DNA of 64,000 nucleotides from Chaetoderma sp. LZ-2023a (GCA_034401795.1 CM067367.1:32439733-32503732); one strand, 5' to 3'; positions 33,060 through 45,460 are shown, counted from the stretch's first letter. A program made the numbers and translations. Notes: generated by a model not told the origin, from the letters alone.

Positions 33060-33900
33060 AAGTTTCCAATGGAATATGCCAACGATGTGGACTTCATAGA
33101 AGAGGAAAAGGAATCGCTTGAAGAACTTCTCCCAATAGCTGTGAGCAAAGTAAAAATTGAGAATCTCTTTATGGACGAATCCGAAACAAACACACAGTTC
33201 ACCCACATATACCTATCTACAAAGCATGAAACTAAAGAAAATGAGGATCCACTTCGTGGAGGCGAACCATGGAGAGAAAGTAAAATCCCGGCACACTGCT
33301 TTGCAGTACTGCTGACATTTCTGCACGCTGCATCATGGGGAATATAGCTTTCCAGCGCTTCTGGAAGCTGGATTCGTAGAACAAAGACGCCCTTGACAAA
33401 AAGACTACGTTTATACAATACAGCCTGCGTATCCTTGATTCTGTATAACTGTAACAACTTGGCAGCTCCAAAGGCAGCTCTAGACAAACGTGATGCCTGA
33501 CACTGCAAACATCTACGTATGCACCATCACTGGACAGTGATGGGCAGACAGCATACGTTCCAATGATGCACTATGCAAGATGTGTAATACATTGCCGATG
33601 TCTGTAAAAGTGGCCTAGCCAAAAATGGTCCATGTTTGGCCATGTGCTAAGGATGCATACACCTACTAAGCACGCTACGAGTTGACCTCAGGAAAGAAGG
33701 ACTCGGTAAACTAAAATCAAGAATGGACCTAAGGAAGCTAAGGATTTTGGTTGAGGACAAAAAACAATGGGCAAAAACGAAGGACTGATTGCAGCTGTAT
33801 GATGTTTGTACTACTACAGCCGCAGAATACAGTAATCATGCATGCAAAGTTTTCAACCTGAATGCGCAGCCCCAGTTAATATCCTTATTTGTGTTCAGTT
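33060..33900 (+). pseudogene. LINE reverse transcriptase 3' part (RTE-like)
   Basis: The frame at 33069-33347 reads EYANDVDFIEEEKESLEELL, a degenerate form of the reverse transcriptase catalytic box region (EYADDVDF in intact relatives; the first aspartate of the DD pair is N here). PLRGGEPWRESK follows, as in RTE-type elements. Downstream to 33900 is frame-broken C-terminal sequence and 3' tail, homologous to the fragments at 20090, 48215 and 49440-50350. Confidence 0.82.
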
Positions 33901-34120
33901 AAATAAATAACATATTGCAACAAATATATACAGTTTGTATAATAAAATGCAATCGGAATATTGTAAATTATGTTCCCTGTATGAATTTAGTACAATAATG
34001 AAGATGTGGACAGAAAAGTACAAATCACTGGGCAGTTAAGGTTTAACACATACATTTTATGAGAGCACTATATTCTTGTAAGTGATTATTTAGCATGTAT
34101 TCCTTTGTTCTTGATTGCAG

Positions 34121-34144
34121 CTATGGACACAGTCGGTGGATACA
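34121..34144 (+). CDS. Linker mini-exon between ShKT1 and VWC1
   Basis: Only 24 nt, phase 1-1, between CTTGATTGCAG and ATACA|GTATGT, encoding MDTVGGY plus split codons. Splicing it in keeps the frame from ShKT1 to VWC1; skipping it would also keep frame. Its small size makes it a microexon. Confidence 0.65.
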
Positions 34145-34148
34145 GTAT

Positions 34149-34184
<36 letters not shown>
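34149..34184. repeat. (AAT)n microsatellite
   Basis: About 12 units, starting 4 bp after the donor of the linker microexon. Confidence 0.9.
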
Positions 34185-34186
<2 letters not shown>

Positions 34187-34403
34187 CTACATTGTTTATT
34201 GTGTCACAATGTACCAATACATATACATGTGTCCATTGTTAAAAGCCAAAAAAAATCATTTTATCTTGTGACAACAGTTAGTTTAGTCCATGCTTGACAT
34301 ATGCTGCTTGTGTTTACCAATACTGTATTATAGTTCTAATGTATTCAATCTGTACAACAATGCTTTCTAGAATCAGCATATCAGATGACGAAGTTAGTGC
34401 TAT

Positions 34404-34593
34404 GAATTGATCATTTCTCATTCTTAGATGGAGAATGGTAGGAATTGATCATTTCTCATTCTTAGATGGAGAATGGTAGGAACTGATCATTTCTCATTCT
34501 CAGATGGAGAATGGTAGGAACTGATCATTTCTCATTGTTAGATGGAGAATGTTAGGAATTGATCATTTCTCATTCCTAGATGGAGAATGTTTC
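34404..34593 (+). repeat. 38 bp tandem array built on the VWC1 splice acceptor
   Basis: Five units of exactly 38 bp start at 34404, 34442, 34480, 34518 and 34556. Each contains CTCATTCTTAG, the acceptor, followed by ATGGAGAATG, the first ten bases of the VWC1 exon. The last copy continues into the real exon. The first three copies end ATG|GTAGGA, a donor-like sequence. Confidence 0.95.
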
Positions 34594-34697
34594 TACAAGA
34601 ATACAAGCTATGGTCAGGGAGAAAGCTGGGTAGATGGCTGTGACTATGAGTGTGCATGCACTGATGCCGACCGAGGTCAATACACATGCTACAATAC
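34580..34697 (+). CDS. VWC-like domain 1, exon a
   Basis: First half of a VWC-like module. It enters in phase 1 after CATTCCTAG and leaves in phase 2 at AATAC|GTAAGG. It has five cysteines: GECFY, the W-x-x-GCDYECACTD cluster and a cysteine near the end (YTCYN). The cluster is C-x3-C-x-C, not the C-x2-C-x-C of classical VWC domains. Four extra copies of its acceptor lie upstream. Confidence 0.93.
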
Positions 34698-34938
34698 GTA
34701 AGGCATTGCATAATACGTGAATAATAACAGTGTTTTATATTAATGCATGGGCTGAGTCATACAATATTTGATGATCTATTTAATTTTGACTGTCTTGGTG
34801 CTTCTTGTATCACATGCACACACGTAGGCCTGAATGCACGCCCGCCAAGCAAATGCATTTATGCATGGGTGTATAAATGCACATACATTCAAACACAACC
34901 ATAAAAACACACACTCGTGCTCGCGGGCACACACGCAC

Positions 34939-34950
34939 ACCGGCACACCG

Positions 34951-35021
<71 letters not shown>

Positions 35022-35022
35022 A
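34939..35022. repeat. (CA)n microsatellite
   Basis: About 40 CA units, preceded by GCACACCGGC-type sequence. Confidence 0.95.
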
Positions 35023-35059
35023 ATGCACGCACGAGCACATGGTGCACATACATGCTCTC

Positions 35060-35180
35060 TTATGCATGTCCAGATAACAGAGCCAATCATTCCAGTGGTA
35101 ATTTTCATATAGTCTTCTCTTGGCCTGCAAATGGACAATCAACAGGCAATAATTTGATACGCTTAGCCAAATGTAGGCAT
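35060..35180. mobile_element. Family B, right-half fragment
   Basis: GAGCCAATCATTCCAGTGGTAA, then GTCTTCTCTTGGCCTGCAAA, as in the right half of the other copies. The left arm has been replaced by the CA repeat region. Confidence 0.6.
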
Positions 35181-35265
35181 TAAAGTTGTCTAGTGCGTAC
35201 AGCTCTAGTCATGCATCAGTCAAGTGTGTGTGTCATTGCTGAATAGCTATTGTGCTCCATTTCAG

Positions 35266-35405
35266 ATGTCCAGTGTATCATAATCTACCACCCCAGTGTG
35301 TCATGACTGCAGTTGATGGACAGTGCTGTCTGAAGCCTGTGTGTAACTTCAATCCAACTTACACTATAGATGTTGGCCAGAATCTTGGAAACAAATATGG
35401 ATTAG
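35266..35405 (+). CDS. VWC-like domain 1, exon b
   Basis: Second half of VWC1, phase 2 to phase 1, between CCATTTCAG and TTAG|GTACGT. It starts with the sixth cysteine (CPVYHNLPPQC), continues with CCLKPVC (paired cysteines and tenth cysteine), and ends in a spacer with TYTIDVGQNLG. Full VWC1 has ten cysteines, as expected for the family. Confidence 0.93.
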
Positions 35406-35521
35406 GTACGTTAGGCCCATATTAATTAATTAATTAATTAATTATCGATAACATGGTATTACTTGAAATGAACGCTTGTGTAATGTAAACAACATCTGTA
35501 TGCCTACTGAGGTAGCAATCA

Positions 35522-35646
<125 letters not shown>

Positions 35647-35648
35647 AA

Positions 35649-35987
35649 TGGCCTTTCCAGTTTTAGCTATGCCCCGCCCACACCTCGCTCGTGTTGGGAT
35701 TGATCGATCCCCAAAGGGCCTAACTATCAATTTCCTAAAAATTATGCAGGTAAGCTATTGAATATTTTGTAACTAATTTGACTGGGTGCTGTTGCTGCCT
35801 AGGGCCTATGGTAGTTTCAGCACCCAGTCAAATTAGTTGCAAAATATTCAACAGAATATTTATTAAATAGTATAGACATAGTCCGTCTTCAAATATACGT
35901 TCGTGACGTACTTATCAATGTCATTCTACACGTCACGTAATTGATAATGACGTCATATGATGGATGGATAAAGTGGAACAGTCCATT
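35649..35987 (+). mobile_element. MITE family A, full-length copy
   Basis: Left GGCCTTTCCAGTTTTAGC, right AAAGTGGAACAGTCCA. Long hairpin arms at 35755-35850 with a GCCTAGGGCC loop. Confidence 0.87.
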
Positions 35988-36004
35988 GGCCTACGTCTAT
36001 AGAA

Positions 36005-36310
36005 GGATCCCTTTCTAACTATGGTCGACGCATTTCTAGCAAAGCTCCGGCCACGTGTTGTGTGGTTTTGATCGATTTATATACTTTGACCCCGGAGTTC
36101 CTGAACCCCAATTTCAAGCTGTAACAGCGCCCGGTCCAATTCGTCTCAAGATATTCAACAGAATGTTTATAAAACCGTAAATTCTTCAAAGACATGCAAT
36201 GCGAACACTTGACAGACTTTTCGAACTTTATAGCTTAGATATGATATATCATTATGACTGTGACGTCAGCCTAGATGTGATGTAATCGATTATAACGTCA
36301 TGTACTTGAG
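36005..36310 (+). mobile_element. Degenerate MITE family A copy
   Basis: Eroded left end (CTAACTATGGTCGACGC), the second hairpin arm (GCCCGGTCCAATTCG), GACATGCAATGCG and a right part with GTGACGTCAGCC. Ends uncertain. Confidence 0.6.
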
Positions 36311-36453
36311 CAATAGATCAGATAACTCAATTGCTTTGAATCTGTTTATTGTTAAAGGAACACTATCACCAGATAGGACAGCGTCCACACCTATTTTCTC
36401 ATTATATTCCTTAACAATATATCCCAGAATAAGCTTATGTATTTTCTCCACAG

Positions 36454-36568
36454 CTGTCTGTGAACATTCCGGTATTCAGTATTATCAAGGACAATCATGG
36501 ACAGTTGGCTGTCAGTATGAATGTACTTGTGTTGATAGTTCCATTGGTAAATGGGAATGTCGAAACAG
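36454..36568 (+). CDS. VWC-like domain 2, exon a
   Basis: Phase 1 to phase 2, between TTTTCTCCACAG and AACAG|GTAACA. Cysteine order as in VWC1: VCEHSG, then W-TVGCQYECTCVD and WECRN. The aromatic-glycine-tryptophan frame YYQGQSW is typical of these modules. Confidence 0.93.
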
Positions 36569-36737
36569 GTAACATTAACTGCCTGCGTATGTGCATGTGC
36601 GTGTGTATACGTGTGTGCGTGCAGGCGTGCATTGATGCATTTATGCAGTATGTGCGTGCATGAGTGTGCGCATGCGTTCATGCATTGATGTGTGAATGTG
36701 TACATGAGTGTGTGCGTACATGCGGTGTGTGTACAAT

Positions 36738-37112
36738 TAGCCTTTCCAGAGTACCCACCCATCATATTACGTCATAATGACTGCGTGCTGTGTACAATGA
36801 CATCATAATGAATGACGTCATGAATGACGTCGATAAGTACGTCACGAACGCATATTTGATTGGTTGCTTTTACTATTTAAGAAATATTCTGTTGAATATT
36901 TTGAAACTAATTTGACTGGGCGCTGTTGCTGCCTATGGCAGCAACAGCACCCAGTCTAATTAGTTACAAAATATTCAACAGCTTCCCTGTATAGTTTTCA
37001 GGAAGTTGATAGCTAGCGCATTTGGGGATCGATCAATCCAAACACGGCGCGGTGTGGGTGGAGCTTAGCTAGTGATGGGCGGGGCATAGCTAAAAAATGG
37101 AAAGGTCCATTG
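36738..37112 (-). mobile_element. MITE family A, full-length inverted copy
   Basis: TTAGCCTTTCC at the left and ATGGAAAGGTCCA at the right. Near-perfect hairpin arms at 36893-36980 (GGGCGCTGTTGCTGCC with its complement). TGACGTCA-type sites at 36800-36830. Confidence 0.9.
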
Positions 37113-37392
37113 GCATTTTTCTATACATATTCTTGTTAAATATATTTCACTTTTATTGTTATCCATTTTATATATTTCCGTTGCAATTATTGATTTCTAA
37201 TGTAACATCACCCGAAGATGTGTAATGTATATTTTGTATGCAAACTAGATTTCGCTTAAGTTGGTTATAGCAGCAATTGCACACTGGCATAAATATTGTA
37301 AATTCATAGAATTTAGTTAAATTGGTCAAACATATGGCCATGTTGAGTGTAGAATCAATGATTACTGCTATAAATAAACCTAGGATACTCAA

Positions 37393-37587
37393 ATGGACGA
37401 ATCCAGTTTTGGCTATGCCTCGCCCATCTCTAGCTAACCTCCACCCTCGCTTTTCCCGTGTTGGGATCGCTACACTCTCAGACTATTAAGCTATTATATT
37501 ATTTCGCATCATTCATGACGTAATCGATTATGCCATACATTGACATATGTAAGCCATATGATTGACTGAGAAACTGGATTCCTCCAA
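37393..37587 (+). mobile_element. Short MITE family A derivative
   Basis: Left GGACGAATCCAGTTTTGGC and right AAACTGGATTCCTCC are inverted ends of a terminal variant. The whole hairpin region is deleted. Confidence 0.75.
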
Positions 37588-38207
37588 TAGTATCAACATT
37601 TCAAGGCAAACATCAGAAATTAGCAAAAGATTAATAACAGGAATGTATTCATCATGGTTTGTTCAGCAGATACCACAGATGACACACACCCCCCCCCCCC
37701 CCCACCAACCCCCACACACCCCACCCCAGATATCACATCGTGTATTTTATTTAAACAATTTTCGAAATAATGTTAGGATGTAAACAAACTAGGCAATAAT
37801 TTTTATATATTAATAATAAATAAATAGCTGCAAATACTATCAGAAAATGCATTTGGAAATCGTATACAATCACATCTCGATTAAAAATGATTAGAATTTT
37901 GGTAGCTGAAGTAACTGTCAAGGAGCTCTCGCACGCTCCTCAAACACATCACAGATAATGTACTCGTAATCCCTGATAAGACGACTTACTGACTGGTTCT
38001 CGGCCATATCATGTGCCATATTGACTCACTACTGTCCCGGTAACCAGCGACATCGTGGTCGAAACATGATGACGGGGTTTGCAATGTGTAAATTAAAGCA
38101 AGTAGAACATTATGCATGGTGATGTTTTAGATGATTGGTTGTATGAATTTATTATAGATCAGTTATATTCATGAATGAATCACAGGTTCGTGTTTCGGTT
38201 CCTTTAG
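37588..38207. other. Intron
   Basis: C-homopolymer and CA-rich tract at 37682-37730. Nothing else recognised before the VWC2b acceptor. Confidence 0.4.
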
Positions 38208-38350
38208 ATGTCCATCCTATACAGACTTGACATCTGGATGCACCATGATGCCAGTTACAGGGAAGTGTTGTCCAGAACCACGATGTGAATTTGACATGCA
38301 CTATGGCCGCTTCAATGGCAGTGGAACAACAAGTGGGGTGGGAAGCTTAT
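38208..38350 (+). CDS. VWC-like domain 2, exon b
   Basis: Phase 2 to phase 1, between GTTCCTTTAG and CTTAT|GTAGGT. CPSYTDLTSGC, then CCPEPRC closes the ten-cysteine module. A glycine/serine-rich spacer (GSGTTSGVGSL) leads to ShKT2. The intron that follows is 9.1 kb and holds a LINE and the DIRS element. Confidence 0.92.
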
Positions 38351-38431
38351 GTAGGTTTAAATAAGTAATATTATTTTAAAAAATTGAATAAGGTATACAG
38401 AGGTGGTATTCATATAGGCCTACACGAGCTC

Positions 38432-38453
38432 ATGATGATGATGATGATGATGC

Positions 38454-38495
<42 letters not shown>
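38432..38495. repeat. (GAT)n microsatellite
   Basis: About 21 units with one GCT interruption. Confidence 0.95.
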
Positions 38496-38496
<1 letters not shown>

Positions 38497-38509
38497 TACG
38501 GGAGCATAC

Positions 38510-40620
38510 AGGTTTGATAAAGGAGATTATGCAGGCTTTAACCAGTAGATATCGCAGATTGCATGGGACCTTGTATTTGCAGGTAAAAATGTCGAAGCCA
38601 GCTGGGATTTCTTCAACAACATGATCCTCAAACGTATATCCTGATTTATCCTGCAATGTCGATTGAACCATTGTAGCAAGCCCAAATCTCCATGGATATA
38701 CAAGAAGGCGCATGTCAAAATTCAGGAGAAAAAAGCGAAACTGAAGTAAAAAAAATTTAAGCTAGGAAACAAGACGACTACAAACACTATTGCAAGTCGT
38801 GAAACTGATCAATGAGCGCCACTAGACAAGCCATGAAAGAATATGAAAGAAAGCCTGCCCATAAAAACAAAAACAACCCCAAAGCCTTTCATAGTTATGT
38901 CAAAAGCAAGTTAAAGACCAGAAGCGCTATCAGACTGAGAGGATAATGGAACTACAGCCACGACTGACCAAGCTACGACAGAATTCCTTAAAAAATACTT
39001 TGTAGGCGTGTTTACCCAAGAGGATATATCCGACATCCCAAATTGCATCACCCACAAATTTATCCATGCCCATCCACCGAAGATCCGTGTGAGTCGAAAA
39101 CATACAGATGGAACTTGAAAAACTAAGCGTGAACAAGGTCAGATGGGATTCACCCAAGATTGCTAAAAGAGCTCAGTAAAACCATAGCACGACCTCCATA
39201 CCAAATGTTTTTAAGTCTGTAGACGAGGGTAACATTCCAATCTCATGGCGACTCAGTAATGTGACCCAGATTTTCAAGAAGGGCAGCAAGTGGTTGATCT
39301 TAAACTATAGATCAATAAGCCTTACATCTATCTGTTGTAAAATCATGGAATGCATTGTCAGGGACCATATCGTCAAACACATGAAGGGCAATGACTTCTT
39401 CTCAGCTTGGCAACATGGCGTTATGGAGGGTCGTTCCTGTACTGCCCAACTGTTAACTGCAGTGGAAGCCTGAACTGGCTTTATTGACTGACAGCAGCCT
39501 ATCGATTGTATATATTTTGATTCCCAGAAGGCGTTTGACACAGTACCCCATAAGTGCTTACTCACTGAGTTGAACAGCTGTGGCATGCATGGAAACGTAG
39601 CATCATGGGTCCAAGTCTTCCTTAGCAAGCGTACACAGAGAGTAAATATCAATGGAACTTACTCAGCGTGGGCCGATGTCTTCTGCGGAGTTCCCCAAGA
39701 TAGAGTTCTTGGCCCAATTCTATTCCTCATCTACATTAAAGACGTACCAGATGTAGTATCCAGTTACTTCAAATTATTTGCTGATGGCACTAAGCTTTAC
39801 CGAGCTATATCATCGATTACTGATTGCATCAAGATCCAGACTGACATGAACGAGATAGAGCAGTGGTCCAGAGACGGGTTACTGAAATTCCACCCACAAA
39901 TGTGTAGAGTGTTAAGACCTGGCAAGGGAATCCAATGTACACATATACAATGGCATCTTCAGATGAGACAGTAGTAGAGCTTGAGGAAATACCACGTGAG
40001 AAAAATTTAGAGATACACATATACACAGAACTGATATTATATGAATAAGTATTAAAGGCAGTCAACAAGGCAAATCAGATGGTAGGATTAATTCGACGCA
40101 CTTTCAGTTACCTGTATCATGAAACCTGCCTGCTAGGGTACGACTTCTACTAGAGTACGTAAATTCTGTGTGGTGTCCGGGTTACGGCAATGACAGAAAC
40201 CAAATTGAAAAGGTCCAACGGCGAGCCACGAAAATTATGGCCAACATGAGCAATTTATCCTACATAGAACGGCTGCACATTCTCAAGCTACCGTCATTAG
40301 CATATCGAAAACGCCATGGTGATATGATCAAAACCTATAAATATCAACATGATAATTATATTTAAAAACCTCCTGCAGGCCTTGAATTAGATACCTCTTA
40401 AGGAACTCATGGACACAGTCTCAAATTAATAAATCGCCGCTGTAACTCATTCCATCGTCTTCACTTCTTCAGTAACAGAGTGGTAAATCATTGGAATTCA
40501 CTTACTGAAGACGTATTTTAAGCACCGTTCTTAAACTCCTTCAAAAATCATCTTGATAAGCTCAGGTCATGCCATTTGTACAGTACCATTTTGTGGACTA
40601 TTAACGTACATAAATTACAG
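38510..40620 (+). pseudogene. Non-LTR retrotransposon relic (CR1/jockey-like)
   Basis: Frame-broken remnants of a reverse transcriptase on the + strand. Recognisable pieces are a PKAFHSYVKSK-like connector (about 38870-38920), QIFKKGSKWLILNYRSISLT (39265), GVPQDRVLGPILFLIYIKD (about 39690), FKLFADGTKLY with FADG in place of FADD (about 39772), and a C-terminal VQRRATKIMANMS segment (about 40216). Stops and frameshifts throughout show it is dead. Confidence 0.85.
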
Positions 40621-41178
40621 TAGTCGGCATGGATTAACCCTAGCACATGAAACCTAGTCCCATTGTTTTCATAGTTTTGGCTGGTCATTAGAAATCTGTG
40701 GGTGGATGGCCCTATCAGATTCATTAAAGTCTTTCAGGAGCATATTCGATCCATGGATAACTGGCAGGGATGGATGGCCCCGCCAGCCCAATATCACATC
40801 GCAACCTTAACTTTTCATGCATAGGGCCTATTGAACATTATCCGCCATTTGTTCCCAAAACTGAGTACATTGTATTGATCAAGTATTCCACACTAAATTC
40901 CAGCTGATATGGTTTTAGCCATAGGTAGGTAGCTGAATTTTTAATCCAAGTTCATGCATGCAACTGGTCATCAGTTAGGTCCTCAGGAGCATATAAATGA
41001 TCTCGCGCAGTAATTGTTCCGTCAGATTATCAGTTTGTAGTATTGCAAATCCTCCCATGTACTGAGCATCATTCACCCTTATTTATAAATCAGAGTACAC
41101 CATCATAAATCTGAGTTCACCGTATTGATAAACATTTGTAGCTGAGCATATCTGAAGTCTGTTTAAACAGCTAGGAAA
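40621..41178. other. Intron, possible LINE 3' tail
   Basis: Two similar phrases (GATGGCCCTATCAG and GATGGCCCCGCCAG, near 40705 and 40770). Nothing else recognised. Confidence 0.35.
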
Positions 41179-41184
41179 ATGATA

Positions 41185-41222
<38 letters not shown>
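41179..41222. repeat. (GAT)n microsatellite
   Basis: About 13 units. Confidence 0.93.
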
Positions 41223-41364
41223 ATCAACTATATGCATGTACAAGCAAAGGAATATGATAATGAAATTGTCTGCGAGCATGTGTGTATATTCATCTTTCTA
41301 TGGTTTTGCATGGATTAATTGTATAGCTTTTTATATTTTTATACCCAGTCACGAAGCACACACA

Positions 41365-41365
<1 letters not shown>

Positions 41366-41456
<91 letters not shown>

Positions 41457-41500
41457 GGCGGGCGGGCGGGTGGGCGGGCGGGCGGGTCTGTGTGTGTGCA
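41366..41500. repeat. Compound (TA)n(GT)n(GCGT)n(GCGG)n array
   Basis: Four successive simple-repeat blocks. Reading frames through it are artefacts. It ends about 50 bp before the DIRS element. Confidence 0.95.
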
Positions 41501-41552
41501 AATAATGTTCAGCAACATTTCCTGTGATTATCATGGAATCAAAAAATCTCAT

Positions 41553-41720
41553 TTCACTTCAAGAGTATACTTACCTCCCTAACACGCTTTGATATTCTCA
41601 AATATCGACTATCACTCAATAAAAAAACTCAGATTAAAAAGTAAGGTGCCCCTACTCGGCAGGTAGTCAGTTGACAGTGCGGCGGATGCTAGCCCCAACC
41701 ACGCGCATGCGCAGACTGGC
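41553..41720 (+). repeat. DIRS left inverted terminal repeat
   Basis: The block from ACTTACCTCCCTAACAC through ATATCGACTATCACTCAATA, AGTAAGGTGCCCCTAC and CGCGCATGCGCAGACTG is found in reverse complement at the right end. The outermost bases, TTTCACTTCAAGAGTATAC, are matched by the internal complementary region. Confidence 0.9.
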
Positions 41721-41829
41721 ACTTCCTCTTTTCCAATGTATTGGCAAAAGAGACGCATGCGCTAAACTTTTTCTCTAAGTTTTCTGCGTTTGTCTTCACT
41801 CTATATTGGATTGTAAATCTTCCTGATCA

Positions 41830-43900
41830 TGTCTGACCGTGTGAAAACCCCCAGAGGCCACGCCAGGAACAAGTCATCAGGTGAATTCAATTACATTTCT
41901 GTCTAATTCGCGTCCTGATTCACTTGATGACCAGGAGAGTGTGAGTTCTAAATGTAAGCGGAAGGCCTCCATGTCCATGGACGTTGAAATGATGGGGGAG
42001 ATGAAGAAGACAATAAAAGATCTGGTACCAGAGTTGCTTCGCGGCGTGCTCCCTGAGCCAGATTCTTTATTGCCTTCTTCTGTTCCCGAGCAGAAAATCC
42101 CCACCTCTGAATCTGGTTTACTTAGGGGTTTGCCAGTTTTCGTTCAAGATTCAGAGGTGCCCCCCCCCCCCCATTGATCCCGGCTTGAGACTTGCCTCGC
42201 CAGTAGATTCAGTGGCGGCTCTTAATGATCCTGGCTGGAGGCTTGCCTCCCCAGTAGATCTTGGACCATGGCTGCTGGATCCAGGTTCCCGCTTCTCGGG
42301 TTCCCTGGAGCATCCACGACCCATGGGTACCGTATCCTCTTACGTACCTTCCCTGGCCAGTCTGTGTTAGCGTTCTTTGCTAATCCTGAGACTCATCTTT
42401 CTGGCCAGGAAGATGAGGATTTTCTGCTGGGATCAACCGATAACGCCGTGTCCATGGAAATTGACGAATGTGCACCCCTCGTGGGGAGCACGGGCGACAT
42501 TTTCTATGGGCCTACTCCCGCAGGCATAGCATTCACGGCGCAGAAGGTGGCCCGTATTGGAGCCGATGGCTGGCTGTATCACATACCTTGGCTTGCTGAT
42601 GGTATGACAGCGGTTACTCTGGGCCGTGGTGTGGTGAATTTTACCCCACGATGCCACGACTCCAGCTCCTGGTCTAGCCATGGCAATAAACATGCCTGCT
42701 TTTTCAGGCCCGCATGCTTTCGCCGGCTTACCAGGAGTATCGGTACCTCCAGCCACATTCATACCTGCGAACGTTATTGAGGACGATGAAAGCCCACGCC
42801 TTGTCGAACATTTGAAGGTAGCCACACGGAGGAGGGCTTGTCTGATGTGTGCCAATGGCTGGTAAGTGTCAGACCAGAACTCAATGTGGAACAGTCAGCT
42901 AGCCAGGGGACCAGCGCCCGTGGTTGGTAGGTAAGTCGACAGCTACCGCAAATGCCATCTCTGCACTGGCTGAACATATCGTGGATGTGTTTACAACGGC
43001 AGAGGCGCCCATTAACGCTAATGGGCGTATCGAGAATGTCCCTCACGAGGTGGCAAAGTGATGCTACATCATACCTGGATGACTGCGCTGCGCTAGGTGA
43101 AGTCACGTGGCCAGGCTCCCAGTCTGACACAGGAGCTCTGTGCTTGAGCGTGTGGCACAAGGCTAACACTGCGTTACACGATACAAAGGAGAGTTCGAGA
43201 GCGTCCATAACGGTGATCTCCCAGCTGTTACAGGGGGTGGTAACAGCATCCGCATTGCGCCAGCCAAGTCCAGTCTCAGCCCAGAGAGCCTTCCATGATG
43301 GTATTAACCTGGCTCTGGATTGTTTGACACAGTCAGTTACCAGGAGTGTCCAGGCGTGGCACACTTTTGCTCTTGACAATTTGTGCCCATCCCAGGATCT
43401 TTACACCTGGCTGCTGCGGACTCCTATATCATGTCCTGGACTTTTTGGAGGTGAGGGATGTATGCACCTCCACGAGACGGTGACCCTGGTAAACAACCAG
43501 AGGGCGCTACGCTAGGAAATTGAGGTGCTCCGTAGAGAGCTCGTTTGCGCGGTGCCCCCTGTGTACCATCGTCAGCAGGCCCGTGGGCCAGGTCAAAAGC
43601 CAGCCACCAGCGCAGCACAGGAAGCAGCCATGCACAAACCGGCCTGCAGCGAGGGGGCGCAGGCTCCTCCAGTGCAGCCAGCCAGGCAGGCACCCATGCA
43701 CTGAGGATCTGGTCGTGGTAACCGTGCCTGATGGGCTGTTAGAAACCAGAGACAGTGCCACTCTTGCATTGCTTATGTCCACCTCTCTCGCTAGATGGAC
43801 CAGTGGAGGTCGTCTGGCCCTCCACAGGCAATAGTCGGAGCTGTTAACGCAGATCCGCTTAGTCTTGTGATGTCTTTCAGTCGGGTATTATCCCAACTGA
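41830..43900 (+). pseudogene. DIRS gag-like region
   Basis: Several overlapping open frames (41881-42177, 42268-42780, 42952-43515 and others) cover the position where DIRS elements encode gag. No clear domain is recognised. One break coincides with a C homopolymer at about 42162-42174, suggesting a frameshift. The assignment rests on position. Confidence 0.5.
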
Positions 43901-43969
43901 ATAGTAGGACCGCCATCACAACTGTCTCCGGTACCGATCTGGACTCAAAGTCCAAGAGATCCAGATCAA

Positions 43970-45460
43970 TGGTTGTGTATCGAGGAGGAAATAAATTCCC
44001 TCATGCTAAACAGAGTAATTCAACTGGCACAAAATTGCCTGGGCTTCTATTCAACCGTGTTTCTAGTGACAAAAACTACTGGAGGGTGGAGACCAATTCT
44101 CAACCTGAAGCCACTGAATAAGTCCATAGACACACTGATTTTCAAAAGGGAAACAGTCAAAACAGTGTTGGCAGGGTTGGAGAAGGGAATGTGGACATCA
44201 TCAATAGTATTTCCACATTGTAATGGCGAGGAGTCTTCGCCGGTTCCTGAGATTTGCACTCCAGATACAGCAGTTTCAATTCAAGGTTTTACCCTTTGGA
44301 ATTTCGATGGCCCCTTGGATATTCACCAGGATGGTCCTTGCTCTAACAGCATAACCCTGCCGCTGAAGCATAGCAGTCCACACGTACATAGATGATTGGC
44401 TGTTAAAAGCATATAATCAGGAAAGTCTATCAGCAAATCTGGAGATAGTTTTGAAAACTCTCACAGACTTAGGCTGGAAATTAAACTTTCAAAAATCAGA
44501 GCTGACTCCATTCCAGAAGTTTGTTTACCTGGGAATGTTGTTCGATCTAGAGACAGGCTATGTTTATCCTACTCAGGAGAGGGTACAAGTACTCATCTCA
44601 GTAATACAGTCATTGTGCAACAGTCATCATGTCCTGGCATGGGCTTACTTGAGAATGCTGGGGTTGATGGTTTCTTTGAAACCATTCATTCCACAGGCGG
44701 CCTTACGCAGGCCGTCTATCCAGTTATTTCTCATGACACAGTGGACCCAGAGTACCAGAGGATCACATGACCCAAATGTGTCAGTGTTGGAACCTCTTAT
44801 TCAACACCTTCAGTGGCGGATGAAGAGAGAGAATCTCCTGGCGGAGGTGATGCTCACATCTCCCCACCATAAAATAACTATGTATACAGATGCATCAATG
44901 GAGGGATGGGGAGATTGCCTGGAAGAAGCCACAATATCACGGATTTGGAATCTGGATCAGTCACAGGAACATATCAACCTACTGGAATTACGGGCAGTAA
45001 TTCTGGGCATGGAACATTTTGTGAAGAAAGATCAGGACAAGATAGTTCTAGTTTGGTCAGACAAGTCTACAGTAGTGACTTACATAAACCACCAGGGCGG
45101 AACGAAGTCGCCCAGTCTCTGTATGATGACATGGAAATTGCTTTGCTGGTACCTGGATCACAGGATCACCGTGAAAGCATTCCGGGAAGGCTAAATCTGT
45201 TAGCAGACACATTGAGCCGAAGGATGAGTACTTTGCCTATGGAATGGCAACTAAATCAATGTATGGTGGATCGTCTGTTCAATCACTGGTGGGAAACCCA
45301 AAATAGATTTATTTGTAACGAAGAAGAATACGAACATGATGACGTACGTCTCTTCGATTCCATACGCATTCCTGCCATCAATCCTGATTCCAAAGATTTT
45401 TCAGAAAATCATGCAGGAGGAATGCAAGTGATTCCGATCGCTCCAAATTGGCCAAGTTGA
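43970..45460 (+). pseudogene. DIRS reverse transcriptase / RNase H
   Basis: Reverse transcriptase motifs in order: FYSTVFLVTKTTGGWRPIL (about 44048-44104), FGIS-APWIFT in another frame (about 44300), and the catalytic box YIDDWLL (about 44385-44405), the DIRS-type variant of YxDD. RNase H motifs follow: TMYTDASMEGWGD (about 44880), LLELRAV (about 44979) and VWSDKSTVVTYINHQGG (about 45050). NLLADTLSRR and a VIPIAPNWPSQSWY segment (about 45190-45470) are typical of the DIRS connector. At least two frame changes. Confidence 0.88.

Noticed and set aside
33069..33347. A 92-residue open frame as a host gene
   Set aside because: It contains the reverse transcriptase catalytic region (EYANDVDF) and PLRGGEPW of RTE-type LINEs, so it is retrotransposon remnant.
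42952..43515. A 187-residue open frame as an independent host gene
   Set aside because: It lies between the DIRS left repeat and the DIRS reverse transcriptase and is best read as gag-like remnant.
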